Below are positions 7,500-15,208 of a stretch of 64,000 nt of DNA, one piece after another. Source of the DNA: SZAS-79 sp965279075 (GTDB taxonomy: Bacteria > Pseudomonadota > Gammaproteobacteria > Burkholderiales > SG8-39); NCBI GenBank assembly GCA_965279075.1, contig CBDIHI010000008.1, positions 62,001 to 126,000 on the forward strand. Direction: 5' to 3'. Both the position numbers and the translations under genes were made by a program. Each line of letters begins with the position of its first letter. The stretch's first letter is position 1. The notes below the pieces were generated by a model. The model worked only from the letters and a program-made list of their open reading frames with translations, made no database searches and had not been told where the DNA came from.

Positions 7500-7724
7500 A
7501 TGTCCACTCAGCTTGAAATTATCGAGGCCCAGGCACTGTCTCTCGCGCCCGAAGAGCGCGCACGGCTTGCTGACCGTTTAATCACTAGCCTCTTTGATGA
7601 CCAGGACATCGAGAAGGCCTGGGCGGTCGAGGTTGAACGTCGTATCAAAGACATCGAAAGTGGTCGGGCCAAGCTGATTCCAGCCTCGGAGGCCATCGCG
7701 CGCGCGCGCGCCGCGATCGAATGA
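7500..7724 (+). CDS. addiction module antitoxin
   Basis: A 74-residue acidic protein of the putative addiction-module component family (about 70-80 residues). The signature LSLAPEERARLADRLITSL is near the N terminus and ERRIKDIESGRAKLIPASEA in the second half. It would neutralise the toxin encoded by the next gene, which it overlaps by 4 bp (ATGA), ensuring coupled translation. Start at ATG 7500 with a strong TTGGAGG site; an in-frame TTG at 7488 is less likely. It begins shortly after the attC-like site; such modules are typical passengers of integron arrays. Confidence 0.85.
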   Translation: MSTQLEIIEAQALSLAPEERARLADRLITSLFDDQDIEKAWAVEVERRIKDIESGRAKLIPASEAIARARAAIE

Positions 7725-8014
7725 CGCCCTCGGTCAGCCCAGAGGCCGACCGTGAATTAACCGAAGGGGGCGTTTTCTATGCCCGGGAGGGCGGCAGGGA
7801 GCTCGGTCTTGCGTTCATTGCCGAGTTTGAGCGATCCCTCGAATTCCTTTGCCTCCATCCGCACATTGGTGCGCCATGGCGAAACGACAGGCGCCGCTTT
7901 TCGCTGCGAAGGTTTCCCTATAGCCTCATCTACTACCTCCGCGACGATGAACTTCGTATCGTGGCTCTTGCTCATCACAGGCAGATGCCAGGTTACTGGG
8001 CGGGTCGAACGTAA
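7721..8014 (+). CDS. RelE/ParE family toxin
   Basis: A 97-residue basic protein of the RelE/ParE superfamily. Visible hallmarks are AFIAEFERSLEFLCLHPHIGAPW, the FSLRRFPYSLIYYL strand pair and the C-terminal IVALAHHRQMPGYW. Family members act either as ribosome-dependent mRNA endonucleases or as gyrase poisons; sequence alone does not decide which. It is translationally coupled to the upstream antitoxin. The order antitoxin-toxin and intact frames suggest a working module. Confidence 0.87.
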   Translation: MTPSVSPEADRELTEGGVFYAREGGRELGLAFIAEFERSLEFLCLHPHIGAPWRNDRRRFSLRRFPYSLIYYLRDDELRIVALAHHRQMPGYWAGRT

Positions 8015-8047
8015 GCCAAGTTCCCGATGGACGAGAAGAGAGAGGCG

Positions 8048-8326
8048 ATGCCAAAATCCGAAGCCGAACCGGTGTACTACGACCTGACTATCGTTGCTGC
8101 GTCCTCAGGCACGGACATATGGCTCGGCGACGATGCCGGTCACCTGGTCCAGAAGGCGGTCGGCACGCCCGAAACAAGTGTCCTCCCCGGGCACTATGTC
8201 GTGGAGTTCGGCCTCGGCACGGCTCCGTACCCAATTCACCTCGCCCGGTCGAGCCGGCATACTCAGCAGGAGCTTGCTGCCGGGCCGACCTGCTCTCGCC
8301 CCGTTCCAGGACTTTTCCCGAAATAA
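8048..8326 (+). CDS. hypothetical protein
   Basis: A 92-residue protein of unknown function. It has a beta-rich look (YYDLTIVAASSGTDIWLGDD, LPGHYVVEFGLGTAPYPIHL), then a Cys/Pro tail (AGPTCSRPVPGLF). Start at ATG 8048 with GAGAGAGG upstream rather than the in-frame ATG at 8027. It has no signal peptide and no close functional neighbours, and sits at the right side of the accessory stretch. It may be a fragment of a longer gene. Confidence 0.45.
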   Translation: MPKSEAEPVYYDLTIVAASSGTDIWLGDDAGHLVQKAVGTPETSVLPGHYVVEFGLGTAPYPIHLARSSRHTQQELAAGPTCSRPVPGLFPK

Positions 8327-8396
8327 TCATGCCCAGCCAAGTCCGTCTGCCTGTGCACATGCTCCCGCCCAACTCTAAAACAACGGAGACACCCGA

Positions 8397-8789
8397 ATGT
8401 TCAGCCACGTGATGGTCGGTTCAAATGACATCGAGCGCTCAAAGCGCTTTTACGACGCCGTCCTGGGCGTCCTCGGCGCGGGAGAGCCGCTGCGAAACCA
8501 GAACGCCACAGGCCAGGTCCGGCTGTTCTACAGGCATGAAGGCAGTTCGTTCTGCATCAGCGAACCGATAGACAAGAAATCTGCCGTACCCGCCAACGGC
8601 GGCACGATAGGCTTCAAGTGCAGTTCGCCCGAGCAGGTGAAAAAGTTCCACGACGTGGCCATCGCACACGGCGGAACCTCGATCGAGGAGCCGCCGGGCC
8701 TACGCGACGGCAAGATGGGCCCCATGCACCTGTCCTACGTGCGCGACCCGGACGGCAACAAGCTCTGCGCGCTCCACCGGCCCAAGTAG
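8397..8789 (+). CDS. VOC (glyoxalase/dioxygenase fold) family protein
   Basis: A 130-residue protein with the two beta-alpha-beta-beta-beta modules of the vicinal oxygen chelate fold. It opens FSHVMVGSNDIERSKRFYDAVLG (His4 a likely metal ligand) and closes LSYVRDPDGNKLCALH, where many relatives have a ligand Glu. Such proteins bind a divalent metal and act as isomerases, lyases or resistance enzymes; the substrate is unknown. GGAGA precedes the ATG. It lies 30 bp upstream of the nitrile hydratase genes and could be co-transcribed with them. Confidence 0.82.
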   Translation: MFSHVMVGSNDIERSKRFYDAVLGVLGAGEPLRNQNATGQVRLFYRHEGSSFCISEPIDKKSAVPANGGTIGFKCSSPEQVKKFHDVAIAHGGTSIEEPPGLRDGKMGPMHLSYVRDPDGNKLCALHRPK

Positions 8790-8819
8790 GCCGCGCCATT
8801 TGATCAAGGAATGACGAAA

Positions 8820-9416
8820 ATGCAGTCACCCAGCCAGACAGGCAAGCCACTCGCCACCGTCGAGCAGCGCGTGGACGCGATCCAGGCGGCGCTCGACGAG
8901 CGCGGCCTGAAAGCCACCGAAGCCGTCGAAGAGTTTTCCCACCTCGCCCAGGAGCAATGGGTCCCGCAGAATGGCGCCAGGGTGGTAGCCAAAGCCTGGA
9001 CAGACCCCGCCTTCCGCAAGCGCCTGCTCGAGAACGGCCGCAAAGCGGTCGAGGAACTCGGCCTGACGATGCCCAAGCACCACCGCCACCTCGTGGTGCT
9101 GGAGAACACGCCCGCCATCCAGAACGTGATCTGCTGCACGCTCTGCTCCTGCACGGCGTTCACGATCATCGGCCTGCCGCCGGACTGGTACAAGGACCTC
9201 GAATACCGCTCGCGCATCGTCCGGCAGGCGCGCACTGTGCTGAAGGAAATGGGGCTGGACCTCCCGCCGGAAGTCGAGATCCGCGTGTGGGACACCACCG
9301 CGGACACGCGCTACATGGTGCTCCCCGTGCAGCCGCCGCACACACAGGGCTGGCCTGAAGAAAAGCTCGCAGGCATGGTCACGCGCGACGCCATGATCGG
9401 CGTCGCACGACTGTAA
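8820..9416 (+). CDS. nitrile hydratase alpha subunit (cobalt-type motif)
   Basis: Metal-binding subunit (198 residues) of nitrile hydratase, which turns nitriles into amides in the cytoplasm. The metal claw is Cys106-Thr-Leu-Cys109-Ser-Cys111, where Thr marks the Co(III) class; the two later cysteines are the ones normally oxidised. An extra Cys105 precedes the claw, and the segment after it (TAFTIIGLPPDWYKDLEYR) departs from the usual PWP. Start at ATG 8820 puts AAGGA at good distance; ATG 8811 directly abuts it. Thiocyanate hydrolase gamma, which shares this motif, is an alternative. Confidence 0.88.
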   Translation: MQSPSQTGKPLATVEQRVDAIQAALDERGLKATEAVEEFSHLAQEQWVPQNGARVVAKAWTDPAFRKRLLENGRKAVEELGLTMPKHHRHLVVLENTPAIQNVICCTLCSCTAFTIIGLPPDWYKDLEYRSRIVRQARTVLKEMGLDLPPEVEIRVWDTTADTRYMVLPVQPPHTQGWPEEKLAGMVTRDAMIGVARL

Positions 9417-9426
9417 GGAGAACGAC

Positions 9427-10044
9427 ATGGACGGCATGCACGACCTCGGCGGCAAGCAGGGCTTCGGCACGGTGCGCTACACGACCGGCGCAACGGCCTT
9501 CCACGCCCCATGGGAGATCCGCGCGAACTCGCTCTACGCCCACGCCGTGCGGCTCGGCATCTTCAACATGGACGAATACCGCCACGCGATCGAGCGCATG
9601 GAAGCGCGCCACTACGTGACGGCCAGCTACTACGAGCGCTCGCTCACCAGCCTCGCGACGCTGTGCGTCGAGAAGGGCATCGTGACCCGCGAGGAACTGG
9701 AGCAAAGGGCCGGGGGCGTCTTCCCGCTGGCCGCGCCGAACTCGGGCGGGCGCACCAACGCGCCTGCACGCGAGCGCTTCAAGCCGGGCGACCGTGTCCG
9801 CGTAAAAGCCGACTACGTACCGGGCCACGTGCGGATGCCGGGTTACATCCGCGGCAAGGAAGGCGTGGTCGTGGAAGTGTCGCCCGCCTACCCGTTCCCC
9901 GACGCGCACGCGCATGGCGTGGCGGCCGAGGACGAGCCCACCTTCGACGTGCGCTTCCGCAGCGAGGACCTCTGGGCGGATTCGGCCGACCCGGCGCTCA
10001 TCCACGTCGGCGTGTTCCAGAGCTATCTCGAGCGCGTCGGGTAG
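9427..10044 (+). CDS. nitrile hydratase beta subunit
   Basis: Full-length beta subunit (205 residues) beginning with the diagnostic MDGMHDLGGKQGFG. It has the N-terminal helical region (ARHYVTASYYERSL) and the C-terminal SH3-like barrel (FKPGDRVRVKADYVPGHVRMPGYIRG to TFDVRF). It pairs with the alpha subunit to form the active site and starts 10 bp after it with AAGGAG. The order alpha-beta is unlike most cobalt enzymes, where beta comes first. No activator/metallochaperone gene is recognisable next to it. Confidence 0.92.
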   Translation: MDGMHDLGGKQGFGTVRYTTGATAFHAPWEIRANSLYAHAVRLGIFNMDEYRHAIERMEARHYVTASYYERSLTSLATLCVEKGIVTREELEQRAGGVFPLAAPNSGGRTNAPARERFKPGDRVRVKADYVPGHVRMPGYIRGKEGVVVEVSPAYPFPDAHAHGVAAEDEPTFDVRFRSEDLWADSADPALIHVGVFQSYLERVG

Positions 10045-10063
10045 CGGCAAGCCCGCCCATCGA

Positions 10064-10738
10064 ATGCCCCTGCTCGGCCCCGCCTGCATGCTGCTGAACT
10101 TCGACGTCGCCCAAGAGGCGATCCCCGAGCACGACCACTGGCACACGCACGAGCACCTGCAGGAGCGCTTGTCCATTCCCGGTTTCCTGCGCGGCACTCG
10201 CTGGGTGGCAACGCGCGGGCAGCCGCGCTACATGGCGATCTACGAAGTCGAGTCTCTCGCCACGCTGACCTCCGTGGCCTACCTCGAGCGCCTGAACAAC
10301 CCCAGCCCGTGGACGCAAAAAATGATGCCGCACTACCGCGGCATGACGCGCGGGTTCTGCAGAGTCACCGGCAGCGCCGGCATGGGCCTCGGCAACGCGG
10401 CGCTGCTGGTGCGCTTCAAGCCGCGGCAGGATGAGGAAGCGGCGCTGCGCACCTGGCTCGCCGAAGACCTCCTGCCCGAACTCGCGACACGACCCGGCCT
10501 TGGCAGCGTCCACCTGCTCGAAGGCGCAGTCCCCCCGGCGATGACGACGGAGCAGCGCATACGCGGCGCGGATGCGGGCGTCGACTGGGCGCTGGTGCTG
10601 ACCGGCTACGACCGGGAAGTGCTCGAAGCGCTGCCGGCCTCCGTTCTGGCCCCGCTGGAACAGCACGGCGCCGAAGGCATCGCCCACGCCGCCTACCGGC
10701 TCGACTACGCGCTGACCGAACGCGAGGCCAAAGCCTGA
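10064..10738 (+). CDS. dimeric alpha/beta-barrel type protein of unknown function
   Basis: A 224-residue protein with two ferredoxin-like alpha/beta modules. The first holds DHWHTHEHLQERLSIPGFLRGTRW and YMAIYEVESLATLTS, the second LLVRFKPRQDEEAALRTWLAEDLLPEL. The W-H-x-H-E-H-x-x-E pattern occurs in many small barrel proteins associated with degradation loci; no reaction can be assigned. It follows nitrile hydratase beta by 19 bp and is probably in the same operon, but it is not a known nitrile hydratase activator. ATG 10088 is an alternative start. Confidence 0.65.
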   Translation: MPLLGPACMLLNFDVAQEAIPEHDHWHTHEHLQERLSIPGFLRGTRWVATRGQPRYMAIYEVESLATLTSVAYLERLNNPSPWTQKMMPHYRGMTRGFCRVTGSAGMGLGNAALLVRFKPRQDEEAALRTWLAEDLLPELATRPGLGSVHLLEGAVPPAMTTEQRIRGADAGVDWALVLTGYDREVLEALPASVLAPLEQHGAEGIAHAAYRLDYALTEREAKA

Positions 10739-10799
10739 GGATGCAGCCTCCAGGCCGGCGCCGCGTCCGGCATAAACTTCCCTCCCGGAGGACTCCCCG

Positions 10800-11594
10800 A
10801 TGCCGATCGAACCCTACTTCCGCGAAGCCGGTGCCGGCCCTGCCGTCGTCTGCCTGCACTCCAACGCCAGCAGCTCAACGCAGTGGCGCGGCCTGATGGA
10901 TCTCCTAGCGCCGAAGTTCCGTGTGCTGGCCGCCGACGGGTACGGCGCGGGAAAAAGCCCTGCCTGGCCCGCGGACCACACCGTGATGCTCGAGGACGAA
11001 GTGAACTTCCTCGCGCCGGTGCTGGAGCGCGCGGGAAAGCCGTTCGCGCTGGTGGGCCACTCGTACGGCGGCGCAATCGCGCTGAAGGCGGCCCTCATGC
11101 ACCGCGCCGACGTCAAAGCGGTCGCCCTCTACGAGCCGACGCTGTTCTCGCTGCTCGAAGCCGAATCGCAGCGGCCGAACGACGCGGACGGCATCCGCAT
11201 TGCGGCTTCCGAGGCGGCGGAGTGCATCGCGGCAGGCGACAAGAACGCGGCGGCCGAGCGCTTCATCGACTACTGGATGGGCAAGGGCGCGTGGGCGCAG
11301 ACGCCGGAGCAGCGCAAGCCCGCGATTGCGGAGTCCATGGTCAACGTGCGCCACTGGTCCCACGCGCTGCTGAACGAGCCCGCGCCGCTGGAGGCCTTCC
11401 GCGAACTCGATATCCCCGTGCTCTACATGACCGGGACAAGATCGACCGCCGCCGCGCACGGCGTCGCACGCATCCTGGCCGCCGCCCTGCCCCGCGTCGA
11501 AGTGCACGAATTCGACAAGCTCGGGCACATGGGGCCGGTCACGCACCCCGACACCGTCAACCCGGTGATCGCAAGTTTCCTCGAACGCACCTGA
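10800..11594 (+). CDS. alpha/beta hydrolase
   Basis: A 264-residue cytoplasmic hydrolase. It shows an oxyanion-hole region (VVCLHSNASSSTQWRGL), the nucleophile elbow GHSYGG (Ser near residue 90) and a catalytic His in KLGHMGPVTHPD near the C terminus. The acid residue is probably the Asp or Thr-rich VLYMTGTRST region, which looks unusual. The gene follows the nitrile hydratase cluster in the same direction, so amide or ester hydrolysis is conceivable, but the substrate is unknown. GGAGG lies upstream of the ATG. Confidence 0.85.
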   Translation: MPIEPYFREAGAGPAVVCLHSNASSSTQWRGLMDLLAPKFRVLAADGYGAGKSPAWPADHTVMLEDEVNFLAPVLERAGKPFALVGHSYGGAIALKAALMHRADVKAVALYEPTLFSLLEAESQRPNDADGIRIAASEAAECIAAGDKNAAAERFIDYWMGKGAWAQTPEQRKPAIAESMVNVRHWSHALLNEPAPLEAFRELDIPVLYMTGTRSTAAAHGVARILAAALPRVEVHEFDKLGHMGPVTHPDTVNPVIASFLERT

Positions 11595-11604
11595 ACGGAA
11601 TCCC

Positions 11605-12117
11605 ATGAGCGTACTCCGCACCGCCCGCATGCTCGCCCGCTACAACGCCTGGGCCGACGGCATGATCCTCGATGCCGTGGCGAAGCTCCCCGAAGGCGAG
11701 GCGACGAAGCCGCGCCAGTCCATCTTCAAGAGCATCGTCCACACGCTGAACCATAACTACGTGATCGACCGGATCTTCCAGGCGCACCTCGAGGGCCGCG
11801 AGCACGGCTATACGGCACGCAACACGCCCGAGCCCCCGCCCCTGGAAGAGTTGCGCCGCGCGCAGAAGGAGATCGACGACTGGTACGTGGGCTGGGCGGA
11901 CGGGATGACCGAAGCAAGACTGGATGAAGTCGTCCGCTTCACTTTCGTCGGCGGCGGCGAAGGCGCGATGACGCGCGGCGAGATCCTCCAGCACCTCGTC
12001 AACCACACGACCTACCACCGCGGCTATGTAGCCGACATGTTCTACCAGGTGCCGGCCCGGCCACCGACGACGGACCTGCCGGTCTTCCTCAGGGACGTGC
12101 CGCAGGCACCGGCCTAG
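11605..12117 (+). CDS. DinB family protein
   Basis: A 170-residue four-helix-bundle protein of the DinB/YfiT superfamily. The three His metal ligands typical of the family can be placed: the His in TLNHNYVIDRIF and the pair in HLVNHTTYHRGYVADMF. Relatives include thiol-dependent transferases (bacillithiol, mycothiol or glutathione linked), but most are uncharacterised. It begins 10 bp after the hydrolase gene and converges with the TauD-like gene, overlapping it by 4 bp at the stops. Confidence 0.87.
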   Translation: MSVLRTARMLARYNAWADGMILDAVAKLPEGEATKPRQSIFKSIVHTLNHNYVIDRIFQAHLEGREHGYTARNTPEPPPLEELRRAQKEIDDWYVGWADGMTEARLDEVVRFTFVGGGEGAMTRGEILQHLVNHTTYHRGYVADMFYQVPARPPTTDLPVFLRDVPQAPA

Positions 12118-12983
12118 GCCGTCAGCGGGACGTCGAGCGTCGTGACCCGCCGCATCTCGCGGCGGTACTTCGCGTCGTCATAGGTACGCCCCCGGTGCAT
12201 CGTGGCCTTGTTGTCCCAGATGACCAGGTCGCCCACGCGCCACGCGTGGCTGTAGACGAACTCCGACTGGATGGCGTGGTCCATCAGCTCGCGGATCAGC
12301 AGCCGCCCCTCCGGCACCTGCCAGCCGATCACCTTGGCAGCATGCGAGGCGAGATACAGCGCGCGCCGCCCGGTGCGGGGATTGGCCACCACCAGCGGAT
12401 GCACCGCACCGGGGAGTTTCGCGTGCTCCTCGGCGGAGAACTCGAAACCCAGCTGCGCGCGCGAGTGCGTGATCGTGTGGTGGACCTGCAGGCCATCCAT
12501 GCGGGCGCGAGCGTCGGCATCGAGCGCGTCGTAAGCCGCGCGCATGTCGGCGAAGTCGGTGTTGGCCGGCACCGGCGGCACCACGCGCGCGAACAGCATC
12601 GAGTAGCGCCCCGGCGGGTCCTGGAACGAGGCGTCGGTGTGCCACAGCCGGTTGCCGAGCGCGTACATGCGGCGCCGGTCGTTGGAATCCATGATGTCGC
12701 CGTTCTCGTCCACGTTCGAGATGTCGGTCAGCGCCTCGTCGCCGAAGCGGTTCTTGCCCAGTACCGAGGCCCCGGTCTTGGCGTGCAGCTCGCCGTCGAA
12801 GCGCCGCGCGAAAGCCGGCTGGTCGGCATCCGAGAACGCCTGGTCGCGGAAAACCAGCACCGCATACTTGTCCATCCCCGCGCGGATCGCCTCCAGGGTC
12901 GCGACATCCTTCGCCTCGCGCAGGTCGATCGGCGAGGCCTCGGCGGCGAACGTGGCATGGAGCGGCTTGAAGGCGAGGGACAT
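12114..12983 (-). CDS. TauD/TfdA family Fe(II)/2-oxoglutarate dioxygenase
   Basis: A 289-residue oxygenase with the 2-His-1-carboxylate facial triad: His115-x-Asp117 (NRLWHTDASF) and a distal His near 263 (ATMHRGRTY). A downstream Arg cluster (YRREMRRVTT) would bind 2-oxoglutarate. It is close to the TfdA branch (2,4-D or phenoxy-acid type), but TauD-fold enzymes act on taurine, alkylsulfates, herbicides and others, so the substrate is open. The stop overlaps the convergent DinB gene. The ATG at 12983 is 58 bp from the divergent TfoX-like gene. Confidence 0.88.
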   Translation of the reverse strand: MSLAFKPLHATFAAEASPIDLREAKDVATLEAIRAGMDKYAVLVFRDQAFSDADQPAFARRFDGELHAKTGASVLGKNRFGDEALTDISNVDENGDIMDSNDRRRMYALGNRLWHTDASFQDPPGRYSMLFARVVPPVPANTDFADMRAAYDALDADARARMDGLQVHHTITHSRAQLGFEFSAEEHAKLPGAVHPLVVANPRTGRRALYLASHAAKVIGWQVPEGRLLIRELMDHAIQSEFVYSHAWRVGDLVIWDNKATMHRGRTYDDAKYRREMRRVTTLDVPLTA

Positions 12984-13041
12984 GGGGCACCGGCGCGAAT
13001 AGAATGACGGCCTTCAGGATACCCCCGTGGCGGCGCCCCCG

Positions 13042-13389
13042 ATGAACGAGTTCGCAGACCACCTCAAGGACGTCTTCCGGCTCTTCGGCCCGTTCGCCGC
13101 GAAGCGCATGTTCAGCGGCTACGGGCTGTTCCGCGACGGGCTGATGTTCGGGCTCGTGGTGCGTGACAGCCTGTACTTCAAGGCCGACGCGGAGAGTGCC
13201 CCGCAGTTCGAGAAGCTCGGCCGCCCGCGGTTCGAGTACCAGCGAAAGGGCAAGGTCGCGAGCCTCGGCTATTACCTCGCGCCCGAGGCGGTGTTCGAGG
13301 ACGCGGCCGACGCGGCCCGTTGGGCGAAACTCGCGTACGCGGCGGCGCTGCGGGCGCAGGCCGCGAAGGCGCCCCGCCGGAAACCATAA
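13042..13389 (+). CDS. TfoX/Sxy N-terminal domain protein
   Basis: A 115-residue protein made only of the TfoX N-terminal domain: FGPFAAKRMFSGYGLFRDGLMFGLV near the start, then YFKAD and the FEYQRKGKVASLGYYLAPEAVFED block. TfoX/Sxy regulates competence in Haemophilus, but stand-alone N-domain proteins like this are widespread and uncharacterised. Start taken at ATG 13042; a GTG at 13027 is in frame. The tail is Lys/Arg/Ala-rich. Confidence 0.82.
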   Translation: MNEFADHLKDVFRLFGPFAAKRMFSGYGLFRDGLMFGLVVRDSLYFKADAESAPQFEKLGRPRFEYQRKGKVASLGYYLAPEAVFEDAADAARWAKLAYAAALRAQAAKAPRRKP

Positions 13390-13438
13390 TTCACGACTTT
13401 TATTTAAAAACCCCGCGCCAGTACTTGCTTACAAGACA

Positions 13439-13464
13439 ATTTCGTACTGGAACCGGTACATTCA
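13439..13464. promoter_or_regulatory. operator-like motif, copy 2
   Basis: Contains GTACTGGAACCGGTAC (13444-13459), a palindrome under the rule GTACYGGWWCCRGTAC, in a 26-bp block matching 6491-6516 at 22 of 26 bases. It sits in a 179-bp upstream region of the NTF2-like gene that is locally AT-rich (13390-13443). Probably a repressor site for that gene; the regulator is not in the window. Confidence 0.45.
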
Positions 13465-13568
13465 TGGGCTGCAGTCCGGCAAAGACGTTCCCCAGCGCCG
13501 CCCGCCCCAAGGCTTGGCGCAGCGGTTCGAAAGTCACTACCATGGCGGTGACAGGATCAGGGGAACGG

Positions 13569-13991
13569 ATGGACATCGCGAAGTTCATGCAGGGCTACAA
13601 GGCGGCTTGGGAGGCCCGCGACGCGGACATGTTCTGCGCACTGTTCGCGCAGGATGGCGAATACCACAACACACCGTTCGCGGTGCAGCGCGGGCACGCC
13701 GAACTCGCGGCCTACTGGCAGCGCATCAAGCTGCAGGAAGACATCTCGCTCGCCTACGAGGTGCTGGCCGAAACGCCCGGAGGCGGCATCGCGCACTGGC
13801 ACGTCGAATACCAGGTGGCCTCGGAGGAACTGTTCAGGGTCTGGGCCGCATCGACCGGCACCAACCTCGTCGCACGCAAACCCGGCGACCCGCTGCCGCG
13901 CATGGTGCTCGACGGCGTGCTGCACGCGCGGTTCGAAGGCGGGCTGTGCCGGGACTGCCGCCTGTGGTGGCACAGCCTGCCGCGAGCGTAG
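13569..13991 (+). CDS. NTF2-like (SnoaL fold) protein
   Basis: A 140-residue protein of the nuclear transport factor 2-like superfamily: MDIAKFMQGYKAAWEARDADMFCALFAQDGEYHNTPF, then the GHAELAAYWQRI helix and later beta strands. The C-terminal Cys-x2-Cys (LCRDCRLWW) is unusual for the fold. Members are small cone-shaped enzymes or binding proteins; function unknown here. Start chosen at ATG 13569 because CAGGGGAACGG sits just upstream; in-frame ATGs at 13464 and 13542 would add low-complexity residues. Copy 2 of the operator-like motif is about 100 bp upstream. Confidence 0.78.
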   Translation: MDIAKFMQGYKAAWEARDADMFCALFAQDGEYHNTPFAVQRGHAELAAYWQRIKLQEDISLAYEVLAETPGGGIAHWHVEYQVASEELFRVWAASTGTNLVARKPGDPLPRMVLDGVLHARFEGGLCRDCRLWWHSLPRA

Positions 13992-14010
13992 CGGCGCGGC
14001 GACGCCCCTG

Positions 14011-15177
14011 CTAAGCCTTGAGCTTGGACTCCACCAGCCGGCCGAAGAACGCGGCGCCCAGAGGCAGCGCGTCGTCGTTGAAATCGTAGCTGGGGTTGTG
14101 CACCTCGCACCCCGGCTCGCCCGGGCCGTTGCCGATATTGACGTAGCAGCCGGGCACCCTCTCCAGCATGTAGGCGAAGTCCTCCGAGCCCATCACCACG
14201 TCCGGGTTGCGGTTGACGTTCTCCGCACCGACCAGCTCGTCGCAGATTTTCGCGGCATAGGCCGCCTCGTCGGCGTTGTTCACGGTGGGCGGGAACAGCA
14301 CGCGGAAATCGACCTCCGCGGTCGCGCCGTGCGACTCGGCCACGCCCTTGGCGATGCGCTTCATCGAGGCCTCGATCCGCTGCATCACCGCGTTCGAGAA
14401 CGCGCGCGCCGTGCCGCCGAGCTGCGCGGTCTGCGGGATGACGTTGTAGGCGTCGCCCGCGTGGATCTTGGTGACCGACACAACCGCGGTGTCGATCGGG
14501 CGGACGTTGCGCGACACGATGCTCTGCAGCGACACGGCGATCTGCGCGGCCACGAGCGTTGCGTCCACGCCGGTCTCGGGGCGCGCGCCGTGCGAGCCCT
14601 TGCCGGTCACGTGGATGTCGAAGAAGGCGCCGCCGGCCATCATCGGGCCGGACTTCACGTTGAACGTCCCGACCCTGATGCTCGGCCGGTTGTGCATGCC
14701 GAAAATCGTGTCGCAGGGGAATTTCTCGAACAGGCCGTCGTCGACCATGGCCTTCGCGCCGCCGAGGCCCTCCTCGGCCGGCTGGAAGATGAAATGCACG
14801 GTGCCATCGAAGTTGCGCGTCTCGGCGAGGTACTTGGCCGCACCGAGCAGCATCGTGGTGTGGCCGTCGTGGCCGCAGGCGTGCATCACGTTCTTGTAAG
14901 TGGAGGTGTGTCCGAAGAGGTTGGCTTCCTGCATCGGCAGCGCGTCCATGTCGGCGCGCAGGCCGATGGTGCGCTTGCTCGTTCCCACTTTCAGCACGCC
15001 GACCACGCCGGTCTTGCCCAGGCCCCGGTGCACCTCGATCCCCCAGGCCGCGAGCTTGGCGGCGACGATGTCGGCCGTGCGTGTTTCCTGGAAGCCGAGT
15101 TCGGGGTGCGCGTGGATGTCGCGCCTCCACGTGGTCATTTCCTGGTGGAAACTGGCGATCCTGTCTCTGGCAGTCAT
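14011..15177 (-). CDS. M20 family amidohydrolase (hippurate hydrolase-like)
   Basis: A 388-residue zinc aminoacylase-type enzyme. The M20D hallmarks are in order: DIHAHPELGFQE, GLRADMDALPMQE, HACGHDGHTTMLLGA (metal ligands), FQPAEEGLGGAKAM (catalytic Glu pair) and FGMHNRP. Enzymes of this group release amino acids from N-acyl or N-aryl conjugates such as hippurate or indole-3-acetyl amino acids. It lies 31 bp after the ABC ATPase gene on the same strand, so the importer may deliver its substrate; that is inference. Confidence 0.9.
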   Translation of the reverse strand: MTARDRIASFHQEMTTWRRDIHAHPELGFQETRTADIVAAKLAAWGIEVHRGLGKTGVVGVLKVGTSKRTIGLRADMDALPMQEANLFGHTSTYKNVMHACGHDGHTTMLLGAAKYLAETRNFDGTVHFIFQPAEEGLGGAKAMVDDGLFEKFPCDTIFGMHNRPSIRVGTFNVKSGPMMAGGAFFDIHVTGKGSHGARPETGVDATLVAAQIAVSLQSIVSRNVRPIDTAVVSVTKIHAGDAYNVIPQTAQLGGTARAFSNAVMQRIEASMKRIAKGVAESHGATAEVDFRVLFPPTVNNADEAAYAAKICDELVGAENVNRNPDVVMGSEDFAYMLERVPGCYVNIGNGPGEPGCEVHNPSYDFNDDALPLGAAFFGRLVESKLKA

Positions 15178-15208
15178 GCGCGACGCTCCGCGGGGGTGGG
15201 CGAAGCCG

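Noticed and set aside
8015..8047. Second attC site after the toxin gene
   Set aside because: No GTTRRRY core or paired stem is present.
13464..13568. N-terminal extension of the NTF2-like protein from ATG 13464 or 13542
   Set aside because: The added residues are unlike the fold, and the best ribosome site is just before ATG 13569.
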